Source: Nemopilema nomurai (lineage: Eukaryota > Cnidaria > Scyphozoa > Rhizostomeae > Rhizostomatidae). Taken from it: a stretch of DNA of 64,000 nucleotides. Made by a program: the position numbers and the translations under genes. This document shows, piece by piece, positions 1 to 10,700 of this stretch (positions are counted from its first letter, which is position 1; each line of letters opens with the position of its first letter). Under the pieces are notes generated by a model. That model searched no databases. It had not been told where the DNA came from and worked only from the letters and a program-made list of their open reading frames with translations. The DNA is taken from NCBI GenBank assembly GCA_003864495.1, contig ML133437.1, positions 2,108,001-2,172,000 of the forward strand, in the 5' to 3' direction.

Positions 1-713
1 TCGAAGTACTAATAAAACCCAATCTCGACGTAGTTTATTGCGAATTTTGGATGGGTGGAAATATATTCTTGCTTTAACCTGTTAAACTTCTGTTAATTAT
101 TTGGAAATGAATTTCCAGTTTTCTATACCCAACTTTCTTGGTCCTTTACTATAATGGTCACTTTTAATGGTCATTATGTTTGCCTCGATATGCCAAAGAA
201 TTCAAGAGCAGAACAGGCTCAAATTCATTAGAATTTAGGAATATTTTCAAAAATCTTTCAAGGCAAGGCTAAGCAAAAGTTTTTTGTAGTCCTCCCCCTT
301 CCTGTCAGGCCTATGGAGAAAAAGAGCAACTATACAGACATACATGCACCATCATGGACTGCCATTAACCTCTATGGGATCTTTAGGCTTTCATTCAACA
401 TTGTGTTATTATTCTGTGGCTCTGCATTTCCTCATTATCTGAACAGTTGACACATTGACACCTATGCTGACATAATAAATTTGTGAAATAAGAGGGACTG
501 TGGAAGGCAGGCAATATATTGATAATCCGTAAATAGTTATTAATAATAGCTATAGCAAGTGCAAAAATTGCAAATAAAAGACACAAAAGTACAATATGCT
601 AGGTTTTTGTCAGGTCTTTCATCTTAGCCAGCTATCTTTTCATACAAGTTTTGTCATCATTGTTTATGAATGTTCTAATTGGAAGTATAAAATTTGGAAT
701 GATTCATTTTTAG
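1..713. other. 5' flank of SKP1, no gene recognised
   Basis: A+T-rich sequence with no reading frame I recognise. It ends in a pyrimidine-rich TTTTTAG directly before the SKP1 start codon, so at least one noncoding 5' exon of SKP1 probably lies in or beyond this stretch. I could not place its donor. A spliced-leader acceptor at the same AG is an alternative reading. Confidence 0.5.
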
Positions 714-2195
714 ATGCCAAACATTAAGTTACAAAGCTCAGATGGTGAGATCTTTGATGTTGATGTCGAGGTGGCCAAGGCCTCTATGACAATAAGGACC
801 ATGTTGGACGGTCAGTGTCAATTTTTATTAGTGTCTTTTGAAGTTCTTTGCCAATTCAACTATTGTACCAGCTGTGAAGAATTTCCTTCTGTTTTGTACA
901 TGTTGTTTGCCATTTGCTAATTTTTTAATATTGTGAGCAAAAATGACAAGAATCTCCTTTACAATTAACTTTTTTGAATCCTAACATGACTCTGGAAAGG
1001 CCCCAGCAAGTAAACCTCTTTAGATTTTGGAAATAAATGCTTCTCTTTTGTGTTGTAATTACCATGTGCTGAAATTCACTTCAGTTATTGAGGTATCTTG
1101 AAATTTTTTTTCTGTTGAATTTTCTAGACCTTGGCATCTCAGATGCAGATGATGAACTTGTCCCTCTACCAAATGTAAATGCTGGCATTTTAAAGAAAGT
1201 AATATCCTGGGCACAGCACCACAAAGATGACCCACCTCCTCCAGAAGATGACGAAAACAAGGAAAAGCGAACAGATGACATTGATCCTTGGGATCAAGAA
1301 TTCCTCAAGGTGGACCAAGGAACATTGTTTGAGCTTATTTTGGTAATTTGATGATATTTTCATTTTTTATTGCATTTTTCAAGAATTCTATGATGTGGTT
1401 AATCTACAGAGTCAAGTATCTCATGTTGCCTCAAGGCAAGCCAAATATAAAATAACCCTGTGTGTTGTGTGGTAATGAATAATACCAGTTGCTCCTTTCC
1501 TCAAAAAGGTGTTTCCAACTTGTCGCCATTTAATCAGAATATTCTGATATGTTCGTAAACATATTCTACTTAGTAAATTATCTGTTTTATTTTAATCTTT
1601 TTCCATTTTCTGAGTCTATATCATTGCTTTATCCTACAGGCAGCCAACTATTTGGATATTAAAGGTCTATTAGATGTCACATGCAAAACAGTTGCAAACA
1701 TGATAAAAGGTATTCCATCATGTTTCACTGATCTGAAGCTTGTTTTACCAGCATCTTCTAGATTCACTCATTATCTTTTTTTTAAATTATGACAATCCAT
1801 ATCTGCCTTCATCTGTCATAATTCTAACATCAAATGATATAATTTGAATGTTGACCGATCTTTCTACCTATGAGCATGTTCTGATTCAGGAGATTTTATG
1901 TGCATGTTGCTATGATCTTCTTGTCTGTTGTTACAGGGAAAAGTCCTGAAGAAATAAGAAGAACCTTCAATATAAAAAATGACTTTACTCCTGAAGAAGA
2001 GGAACAAGTAAGAATTGAATTCTTTTTTGTCTAGTTTTGAGTGTTCCTTTTGTTTTGATGGCTTTTTATTTATCTTTATGTTTGGATACCAAATTTTATG
2101 GAAGTTTCACCTAAAATTTGGATGCATTTACTGATTACTGCATTACCTTTAATTTTTAGGTTAGGAAAGAAAATGAATGGTGTGAAGAAAAATGA
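714..2195 (+). CDS. SKP1: SKP1, S-phase kinase-associated protein 1 (SCF ubiquitin ligase adaptor)
   Basis: SKP1 bridges cullin-1 and F-box proteins in SCF E3 ubiquitin ligases in cytosol and nucleus. Coding exons: 714-810, 1128-1342, 1640-1709, 1937-2007, 2160-2195; phases join exactly to 162 aa (human protein 163 aa). Residues 1 to about 65 form the BTB/POZ-like fold (start [20 protein letters not shown]), followed by the family's acidic linker with [15 protein letters not shown]. The C-terminal F-box-binding helices are nearly identical to vertebrate SKP1 ([20 protein letters not shown], then [17 protein letters not shown]) and the protein ends ENEWCEEK. The start is the ATG at 714, which lies immediately after an AG acceptor, so the 5' UTR is carried on an upstream exon. 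All splice sites are GT-AG. No sign of pseudogenisation; intact ortholog. Confidence 0.97.
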
Positions 2196-3111
2196 AACAT
2201 CTGCCTGCGCATTGTTCAAGAACTTCTTATACCCATGTTCATGTCACAGTTTGTCAATTATCAAAGCCATGCTTGCTGCAGTCTTATTTAAGTGTTATGT
2301 TCAACACCATACCATTGTATTTGCATAGCATCTTTCAAATAACACTTGTGAGCATTAACATTTAGTTGAGATGGCTTCCTTTGGCATTTTTTAGAGGTGT
2401 GCACTACATTATTTATCTTTGTTTCATGTATCAAAAGAGAAAATTGCTGTTCGTTAAAGTATTAGTAAAGCATGAAAGTGCTTGTTTCAATAGGCTACTA
2501 TTTGCTCCATCTTTTTCTTTGAATGAAGTAATTTTCTTTGATTTCTTTATAACCCCAGTTGATTCAAATCTTGAATTCATTACAAAGGGATATCAAGGGT
2601 ATTTGGATATCAAGTCTTTTCTGCCCTAGGTACCAGCATATTAAGTAATTATACTAAATAAAATGTAAGCTGTACCCAATAAAAGTGCATGAAATTTGTT
2701 ACTGAAGTCCCACGTTCTGAAGTATACTTATAAATTATATCTTTGTTTTTTATAAGTTTTATATTTGACTGCCTGCAAAGTTAGCTTGTATGAACTATTG
2801 TTGAAGTGAGAAACTATAACTTTGGGGTGTCTATTTTTTGGACAGCATTCACTCGCAGATTGGGCACTCGAAGTTGTGATTACATCGCTCAGTAACGAAG
2901 TAATCTTAAAATTTGGAGTTGACGATGACGTTTATCCTGTCTTCTGTAACTTTTGTGCGAACCCAAGACATTAAAAACTTTAAGAGTGTCTGCGCTCAGA
3001 GACAATGCGTAATATCAAAGGATTTCGCTGGTCTTGTTAATTTATTGTCCGTAAGAGGAGGGAAGTTAAACTGCAGATTTGAGTGAATATTCTCTGTAGG
3101 CAAGTGGAACA
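2196..3111 (+). other. SKP1 3' UTR and following spacer
   Basis: The SKP1 3' UTR follows the stop. Two AATAAA polyadenylation signals lie at 2657-2662 and 2678-2683, so the transcript probably ends near 2700. Beyond that, a short open stretch after the AG at 2843-2844 (reading HSLADWALEVV) could be an exon of the tentative gene at 3112, but I cannot connect it in phase. Confidence 0.5.
2657..2683 (+). terminator. SKP1 polyadenylation signals
   Basis: Two AATAAA hexamers, at 2657 and 2678, about 460-490 nt downstream of the SKP1 stop codon. Either would give a normal-length 3' UTR. Confidence 0.5.
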
Positions 3112-3578
3112 ATGTGTATGTTCTATAATAATGGCATTACTGATGAAGTTGGCATGAATCGTCCCTTAGGGAGCTGTGGAAGTAGGAGACCAGCCTGTGT
3201 ATGTACACGAACTCAAGTTTCAATGAGACAAATAAATCCTAATGGAGTAAGCTGTTGTGCGCTCTGCTTGACACGTGCTACAGTAGATTCGTTAAGCAGA
3301 CATGCAACGTTTGAATTCGCTGAAAAGCACATTTCTGTTACGGTTCAGAAAGATAGCAGGCAAACGACAGATGCAAGGGCACACGATTTGGTATACTTTT
3401 GGTTTTTGTGAGCTCTTGTCCGAAATTAAATGGACCAGTATTTCTACACACAAACAGTCTGCAGGTCTTTGACAGACGGAGGGCGATGCAATTATCAGAT
3501 CATCTGTGTTTGAAGGAACAACGCCAAAGGAAGACGAAAGAGGCTTTAATGCAACAAAAATGCGAAACGAAGTCTTGA
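3112..3578 (+). CDS. Tentative two-exon gene, unrecognised 130-aa protein
   Basis: Exon 3112-3390 is open from an ATG for 93 codons and ends at a possible donor (TTG|GTATAC). Exon 3465-3578 follows CTGCAG and continues in the same phase to a TGA. The product would be 130 aa. Its first part is cysteine-containing (residues about 21-61) with no domain I recognise. The second exon encodes a strongly charged helix (FDRRRAMQLSDHL, then KEQRQRK) of the kind seen in small ciliary or coiled-coil proteins. A different frame is open over 3506-3829 and could be the real one instead. The alternative start is the in-frame MNRPLG Met at 3154. No orthology is claimed; the support is phase continuity and composition only. 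Confidence 0.3.
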
Positions 3579-4192
3579 CGCATTTGAAAAGTTGTGGAAA
3601 GAGTCGTACTGTCGAAGGTGAGTCACCGGTTAGCTGGTGTCGAAAAGGTGAAGGATATATCCACCAAAAACCCTTCCCTTATCAAGCACCTCCTCGTGGT
3701 TTCAATGACCTTATATTTGCTGCTGGCCAACAACCCTCCATCAATGAACTTGTTTTTCGAGTAGTCCGTCCCAACCCCCTACCCCCAAACAACCCAAAAC
3801 GCCAACAAACAATCTTGGAAAGTGAATAATAACCAGTTGTTCAATGCTTAAATACTTTTTCATCCAACATTCTTTACTGATCCTACATCAACTATTTTTT
3901 GTACACGACCGTAAAGTTCGACTTCAATGTTGTGGTGAAACAAAATATCTCAAAGCAAACCAAAGGATATGTATCTAGATGTGACGGATAACTAAATGTT
4001 TAACTGATTTCAATGGCAATGTAGTGATTGCTGGAAAGCTCGCCCCAAGCTCCCAATCAAAGCGTCACACAATCTGACGTCACAAACACTTTGCAACATA
4101 TAATTTTCAGAGCAGCCATTAGACATTAACATAAACAGATTATCTTATTACGAGACGGTCGAAAGTTTATTCTGCAAGTGAAATCTATTATT
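3579..4192. other. Spacer before coiled-coil gene
   Basis: Contains the tail of an alternative open frame (to 3829) and the presumed promoter and 5' UTR of the coiled-coil gene at 4193. TGACGTCA-like text (tctgacgtcac) lies near 4073-4083. No clear TATA box. Confidence 0.4.
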
Positions 4193-4770
4193 ATGGATGA
4201 AAAATTGGAGAAGACTAGTTTTCTGAGCCTGCAAGGATCAGACAGTGGTCTTACGTTGGTTAACACGGACGCACTGGTGCGCAAAACGGAGCTGCAGCTG
4301 CGACAGCTTGCGCAGAAAGACAAGAAAGTCGAGGAGCTCAAAAGCAGATTGGAACATCATGAAGACGTGGCCGCAAAATGTAAGTTGTGACCTACGAATA
4401 GCAATATTTAAATAGATTGACAAGAAGCAGTGTCTTCAAACTCATCTAATTTCAAAACCAAAAGGAGTAAATTCAAAATAACAACCAAATTAAGTCTTTG
4501 ATTTTTTGCAATGGCTTATTTATAGATGCGAGTCAACTTGAAATAACCAAGAAGCAAAAAGAGCAAGCGCATACCAACTGGATCAAGGCACTCGTCGAAG
4601 AAAATGGAGAGATGAAAGAGAGAATTGATCTTTTGTTTGACGAGAAGCAGCAGTTTGAAAAAGAATGTTCCATGCTTCAAGGCTGTTTGGAAGAAAAGGA
4701 GCAAGAGATAGAAGTGCTGAAGGAGAGCATCAATCAGCTTCGGTTCAGGCAAAAGGAGATTTCTCTCTAA
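4193..4770 (+). CDS. Coiled-coil protein gene, 5' part ending at in-frame TAA (143 aa)
   Basis: Exons 4193-4379 and 4526-4770 join in phase 1 to encode 143 aa, almost all heptad-like and charged (for example LRQLAQKDKKVEELKSRLEH). I do not recognise the family. The TAA at 4768-4770 lies only nine bases before a consensus donor (CAA|GTAAGT at 4779/4780). The next exon (from 5043) is in the same phase and continues the coiled coil, so this looks like the N-terminal part of one larger protein cut by a stop. With the stop so close to the junction, nonsense-mediated decay would probably not be triggered, so a short protein could be made. Alternatives: a genuine short isoform with intron retention, a nonsense allele, or a base error. 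An upstream in-frame donor (GAA|GTGCTG near 4711) would skip the stop but is weak. Confidence 0.6.
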
Positions 4771-5042
4771 GAACTACAAGTAAGTTCTTCATGTCATTCA
4801 TAACGCGTATTTTATATCAAGTGCGGTCAAACTACAAACATTCATAGATAAAGTAAGTCGAAGTGTCACACAGTCTACATTTTTCACCCATTAATTCAGA
4901 TGCTAGTATTGTCGAAACAACAGCAGTTGAAACAAAGCAACAAATTTTACATCCATTATTTCATTATAAATGGAGGTATACTGTATTTAATAAGTAAAGA
5001 CGATTGCCGACTAGCTTAAAACAAATGTGTCTTGTGTTGCAG

Positions 5043-6698
5043 GAAATGTATCCATTGGTCAAAGGACTTTGCGGAGAAAACATGAAACTGAAGGAAGAGG
5101 CCAAGCTCTTGTCGGTTGAAAATGAAGAACTTGGAAACGAATGCTTGATCCTCGCTGAAGGCATGGAAGTTAAGGCAAAAGAAGTCATGGTTCTCGAAGA
5201 GAGAATCAAATGCCTAGAAAGTAAGAGTGAAGCTTGTAATGAAAGAGAAATTGAGGAGAAAGACCAAGAAGAAAGAGCATTGGGCGACCAAGAGAAGGCA
5301 GTACACACCCATCAGGAGGAGACTGATTCTGATGGGGAGCTTATCATTGCTGAAGGTGAAATGGAAGAAGATTTAAGTGACGGAGAGCTCTCTGTCACTG
5401 AACAGGAAGATGTCAAAATGCAACAACAATCAAGCGACATTCTACCGGTTGGCAAGATATTGCCTGGTACAATGACAAATGTTCAAGAATATTTAGATCA
5501 TGTCAAGGAGCTTCAACTGATGAGAGGCTTTGTCTCAAAAATTGCCACTCATCTCAAAATTGATCATGGAAATTTTTTGCCTGATGTTCTGGATGACATC
5601 GAAAGGCAAACCTTGAACCTAGTTGATGGAAACAAAGATCTTCAGGATAAAACGAAGGAATTGCATAGTCTTGTGGAGTTCCTGGAACTTGAGCACAAAT
5701 TCAGCAAGGAGGAATTTGAAGAAACCAAAGCGAGAAATGCAGAGCTAAGCATCAAGCTTCAAGAAGCAACTGAAAAAGCAATGAAAGCACAAGACCAGTC
5801 AGAGAACAATGAAAGAACAAAGGACAGCGAAGGAAAGCAGGGAAAAGCGAAAAGGCGCAGGCAAAGAGGAGGTGTTGCAGCGACAGTGTATGCAAAGAGA
5901 AAGAAACTGTGTAAAGAAAATTCAAGCATTAAAGTGCATTTGAAGTCATATGAAGCAAAGGTTGCTGGATTAAGGAAATGCATGAATGCACTTGCTGGGA
6001 AAAACCTGGAATTTCAAATGGAAGTTGGCCTTCTCAAAGAAACCAATGCTGACACTAGGAGAGAGAGAGATGAATTTGAGCTGGCATTCAAGAAAGAAAT
6101 GCAAGCAAACATGCATTTGCATCAGAAACTGGAAGATCATGAAGTGCAGGAAAGTCAGCTGAGTTCTTGCAAGTCAAAATTGGAAGAACACAAGAATGAA
6201 ATTGACGCCATGAGATTTGAACGTTGTATTATCTTGGAAGAGGTGGAAATGGGGAGACAGCTTTATGATGATTTAAGAAGAGGATTACAGTTGGCAATGG
6301 TTGGAAAGGAAGTAGTCGAGGTAGCACTCCAAAAGGAAACAGGGAAGTTTGAAGATTCCGAGAGAAAGTTGGTTCTCGTTGAGGCGGAAAAGACCCGACT
6401 TCAGGAACAATACAACGTTGACATGAAAAGGATCATAGAAGAAGTCAAAGTATTGAAGAAGAAGAACGAGGAATCGGCCAAAGACCTCGAAGGCGAAATG
6501 AAGATCCGTTTCGTGTATGAAAGAAAGCTGAATGAGTATTTCTCTGAAAAGAAGATACTGGAGGAAAGACTTGAAGATGAGGCGAAGAAGAATCTTGAAG
6601 TTGGAAATGTCGTATCAGCATTGCAGGAGATAATTGAAAGGATGAAAAAGCCAAAGCGAAGTCGCCTGAGCAGATTTTTCAGACGTGGCTCTGATTAG
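5043..6698 (+). CDS. Coiled-coil protein gene, 3' exon (about 550 aa)
   Basis: Long terminal exon after the acceptor TTGCAG at 5037-5042. It is phase-compatible with the exon ending at 4779. If translated on its own, the first Met is codon 2 (ATG at 5046), giving 550 aa. The protein is a nearly continuous coiled coil with an acidic break (residues about 90-130, EEDLSDGELSVTEQED), a Lys/Arg-rich patch (KAKRRRQRGG, near residue 275) that could act as a nuclear localisation signal, and a basic C terminus (KKPKRSRLSRFFRRGSD) that could bind acidic membranes. No globular or catalytic domain is visible and I do not recognise an ortholog. It lies tail-to-tail with the much larger coiled-coil gene ending at 7750. 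Confidence 0.75.
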   Translation, partial: EMYPLVKGLCGENMKLKEEAKLLSVENEELGNECLILAEGMEVKAKEVMVLEERIKCLESKSEACNEREIEEKDQEERALGDQEKAVHTHQEETDSDGELIIAEGEMEEDLSDGELSVTEQEDVKMQQQSSDILPVGKILPGTMTNVQEYLDHVKELQLMRGFVSKIATHLKIDHGNFLPDVLDDIERQTLNLVDGNKDLQDKTKELHSLVEFLELEHKFSKEEFEETKARNAELSIKLQEATEKAMKAQDQSENNERTKDSEGKQGKAKRRRQRGGVAATVYAKRKKLCKENSSIKVHLKSYEAKVAGLRKCMNALAGKNLEFQMEVGLLKETNADTRRERDEFELAFKKEMQANMHLHQKLEDHEVQESQLSSCKSKLEEHKNEIDAMRFERCIILEEVEMGRQLYDDLRRGLQLAMVGKEVVEVALQKETGKFEDSERKLVLVEAEKTRLQEQYNVDMKRIIEEVKVLKKKNEESAKDLEGEMKIRFVYERKLNEYFSEKKILEERLEDEAKKNLEVGNVVSALQEIIERMKKPKRSRLSRFFRRGSD

Positions 6699-7749
6699 AA
6701 CAAATACATACATTTCACAGAAAACCTTTATTTAAATCTAGTGCTTGTAGATCGGTAAAGTTTTAGTAACATTTTACATTTATTTTACATGAGGTTGGTT
6801 TCTTTCAATGAAGAAGTTGTTGCCCACAAGATGCCTTTTCATAATGAAAGTTTCTCTTTAGTTTTTGGTCAGATCGAGAATCTAAGCTAGCGCTGTGAAT
6901 TGAAAACATAGTTTTAAGATTTCATGGGAACATTATTTTAACATACTTAAGTACTCGTTCGTCTGACACTCCTTAGAGTTTGCAAACGTCGGGAAGTGAC
7001 CAAAATCTGGCAAAATAGATAGCAAGTTGTAGGTCGAAAAGTACAAGATGGTTTTAACAAAAGTGCATGATTAAAGTCCATACAAAAGTCCACTATACAT
7101 CATTTTTAGAAGGATCCAAGTGAAAAGACGAACTCTGTACCGATATAGAATGAGATTTTGCATATAAATGTAGCAAACGCTTTGACCCAGTTTTGATTAT
7201 CTAATTACCATTATCAACCTGTTCATAATTGTCCCCAGGAAATATATGTATGTAATATATATGTATATTCAACCATCCAATTTACAGCTGCATATTATTA
7301 TTGATCTAATTCGGAGAGGGAACAGTCGAATTTTGCTACGACCCCCGCCCCCACTTGCTTCGAGTCAGTGTCATAAACGGGAAATGTTTGATCACCTCAA
7401 AGAAACGCTTTTCAAATAATATATACTGTGTTTTCAACAAAGTTCGTTATTAAAGCAATGTCTTCAAATGCATAAAAATACCAAGAGACTAATACGTAAT
7501 TTTCGAGTTTCAAATATATAAGTGATGATTTGCTTTAAAATATCTGCTAAGTATGTTTCCAAAAGCGCCCGAATCGCTCCTCGTGTATTTAAAAAGGGTT
7601 CGCTCTCCTCGTGCTTTTCCGTCGGCTTTCTAATATCAAAATCTTGCCATGCTGCTGCTTCCAAAACCTTTATGCTTTCAACACTTGTGTATGCAATCGA
7701 CAACTAACTGTACTGACCAACCGGACTATGAATTTCCGCTGCTGTCGGT
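6699..7749. other. Spacer between two convergent coiled-coil genes
   Basis: Holds the two facing 3' UTRs. Bases about 6950-6993 match a dispersed repeat seen again at 28974-29017. An alternating TATATGTATATTC-like stretch lies near 7246-7270. No gene recognised. Confidence 0.5.
6950..6993 (+). repeat. Dispersed short repeat, copy 1
   Basis: Sequence around GACACTCCTTAGAGTTTGCA is about 80% identical by eye to 28974-29017 (GACACTCCTCAGAGTATGTA with similar flanks). It is probably a fragment of an interspersed element. Confidence 0.45.
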
Positions 7750-10700
7750 TCATGAAAACAAGTCTACCTTGGATCGCTGTTGCTGGTCCGGTTTCTTCTT
7801 CTTATTCGTCCCAGACCCCTCAAAATTCGCTCGCAACTTGTTTACGTAGTCCTTGCTTGGTAGCCTCTCTTTGTTCTTTGATTGCTCATCCCCTATTCCC
7901 ATCGTATCGAGGTTATCAGCCGATGCACGTAGGTCGTCACTTAGCAACGAAAATGCTTGTGAATCTGTTTGCGGCTTGGCGGGCTTTACAGGGACATCAG
8001 CCTCCTTTTGAACTGCCACGGTTGTTTGCGCTTGCGCGGTGAATGGGTTTCGTCTCTGCTTGTCCACGTCAAGTTCTTCCATCGACTTACTTCGCGCCTT
8101 GTCACGTGTCAAAAATGGATTCCTGGATATACTTCTCAGTCCAAAATCATCATTTTCCCAATCGACATCGAACAAGTCAGTTCCGCCCGGTTCGCTTGTC
8201 TTGGCCGGCGCGGTTCGAGGTGAAATCTTAACAGAAACCGGTTCCTGCTCCGGCTGAATAAAAATGGACGAAACTTCTTTCTTTGTTGCAAGAGGAGGAG
8301 CGCTGTTGCGTGTACTGCCCTTCAACATGTCTAACTCCTGATTCTTGCCTTGCAGCTCTCGTCTTAATTGCTCTATTTCTCTTGATAGCTTTGAATTCTC
8401 CACTATCAGCTTCTCTATTCTTTCTAGATCTCTCTGATGCTTCATGTAAACTTCAGAAAGCTCGTTCTTGAGGGCGGCCTTTTCGTCGTGTAGCGCAGCA
8501 CTTGTGACATGTGTTGATGCCTTCCCAGAAGCCTTCGACTTGTCTATGGCTTTCTTCAGCGCCTCGTTCTCATCTTCAAGACGCAGTCGAGCCTCTTCCT
8601 TGTCGGCGAGGAGTCTGTCTAGCTGCCGGCGCTCTCTTGCCACAGCCTCGAGTTGGGATGTAAGAAGATCCTTTTCGTGCTTGTGCCTTTTGAAGTCTTC
8701 TGCATCGTGCAATGCATGGCGGGCTAGGTCGTCGCTCTTCCTCATGTGTGCTTCCAGCTTGTCCTTTTCCCTCGTAAGATTCTCAAACTCCCTCTTGAGT
8801 TCCTGATTTTGTTCCTTCAGCCTGCCCGTTTCGGCAGCATTTTTCCTAGACTCTTCCAAAGCCCTGGCAAGATTCTCGTTCCCTTCATATAATAGCATCT
8901 CAGATCTCTTCTTCAGTTCTTCCTGCTGTTTAGAAACCTCCAGCTTCAATTGCTCTTTTTCAACCTGAACCTCCGTTAGTTCACCTTTAGTTTGTTCAAG
9001 TTCTTCTAGACATTTGTTGAAGTCGTCCTGCACTGCTCGCTTTACTTGCTCACTTTCCTTCCGATCTTCTTCCAGCCAATCTAATTGCGTCTTCAGACGG
9101 AATATCTCTGCATCGGACTTTTCTGCCCTGTTCTTCAGGTCATTGAATTTGTTCTTCAGGTCATTGTTTTGTTCTTCCAGCTGCCCGATCTTCTCGTTCT
9201 CATTTTGTTCCATCTTCCACGCATAATTTGCCGCATATTGATTCTTTGCATCTTCTGCCGCCCGTAACGTTTCTCTCATTTCGTTCAATTGCATCACCCC
9301 GGATTCTTTAATCAAAATCAATTGTTCCTCCATTCTTTGCAACTCTTCGTTATGTTTGGCTCTTTCTTCTTCTTTTTCTTTATTAGCATCTTGCAGCATC
9401 TTCAGGTATCTCTCAGTTTCTTGTGACATTTCTTTCGCTTTGTCTTCATTGTCTTCCAGCTCATAATTCATTTTCCTCACCTCAGCTTCCAACTCTGCGA
9501 TCCTCTTTTTCAATTCATCAGTTTCGCTTTCTAATTGCTTACACTCCCCAGTCCTCAGGTTCTTCTCGTTCTCCCATAGCATGTCAACATCTTCCTTTAG
9601 CTGTTTCAACGTTGCTATGCTCTCTTTCAGCTTCGAGTTCTCCTTGTCACGATCTTCCATTTCTTTGTGCAGTTCTTCATACTCAACTTCTGCAAGCTCA
9701 ATCTGTTTTTCTAGCTTATCCTTCTCTTCACCCAAACATCGATACTCTCTTTCCATAGCTGACAGTCTTTTCTTCGTCATTGTAAGCTCCTCGTCGCTGT
9801 GCTCTAGAGAGATCTTCATGCTATCAAACTCTTGTTTCAATTGGAACAACTCATCTTCCTTCCTTCTCAATCCTGTTTCTGCCTTCTCTTTCTCCTTCCT
9901 GTTTTCCTGGTTTTCATTTGAAAGCTCGCTCATTTCGCACTCCTCATTAACTTTGTCTGCTTTTAGCTTCAAGTGTTCCTCTTTTAGTTTATTATATTCC
10001 TTCCTTATTGCCTCTGCCTCTTGACCTGTCAGCTCTGCATCGACCACTATTGCCTCCATCTTGCCGCCCAACACATTCAACTTCTCTTTCTGCGTTTCAA
10101 TCACACTTTGTGCCTCAATCAGCTTTCCTTCAATCAGGGCACGTGACTTTGACATGTCATGCAGCTTCAACTCCAAAATATGGCATCTTTCTTCGGTGGC
10201 TGCTAAATGGAGCTCACACTGGTGAAGTTCTGTCTTCAAATTCTCGCTTTCCGTCCCGTGCTGGACATCCCTGCCTTTCAGCGTCTCCAACTGCTCCACA
10301 ATCTGCATTTTCTCTTCAACAAGTTTCTCCTTTACTTTCAGACTTTCTCCCTTCATCGTCTGCACTTGATTTTCCAACTCTTCAGCCCTTTTGATCGCTT
10401 CGGTCATCTGCTTTTCGCCCAGCTCTGTCTTAACTTTATAATCACTAAGTGATTGTTGAGCCCTTTGATACTCTGCATTCTGCTTTCTCACATTTTCATT
10501 CAGCAGTTCTATTTCTTTCTTCAGCATCTGACGCTCTGCTTCGTTCACTTCAGCTTGCTCTTCGAGTCTTTTACATTTTGACTCCAAAGAGTTCACTTTT
10601 CGTTCTGCCTTCATCAACTCTACGGCCATCTGCCCACTCTCTTTCATTTTCCCCGAGCTCAGCGCCTGTAGCTCCATGACTTCAAGGCTCAGCTTCTCAA

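Noticed and set aside
3506..3829. 107-aa plus-strand open frame
   Set aside because: It overlaps the phase-consistent second exon of the tentative gene in another frame and has a low-complexity Pro/Asn end with no domain.
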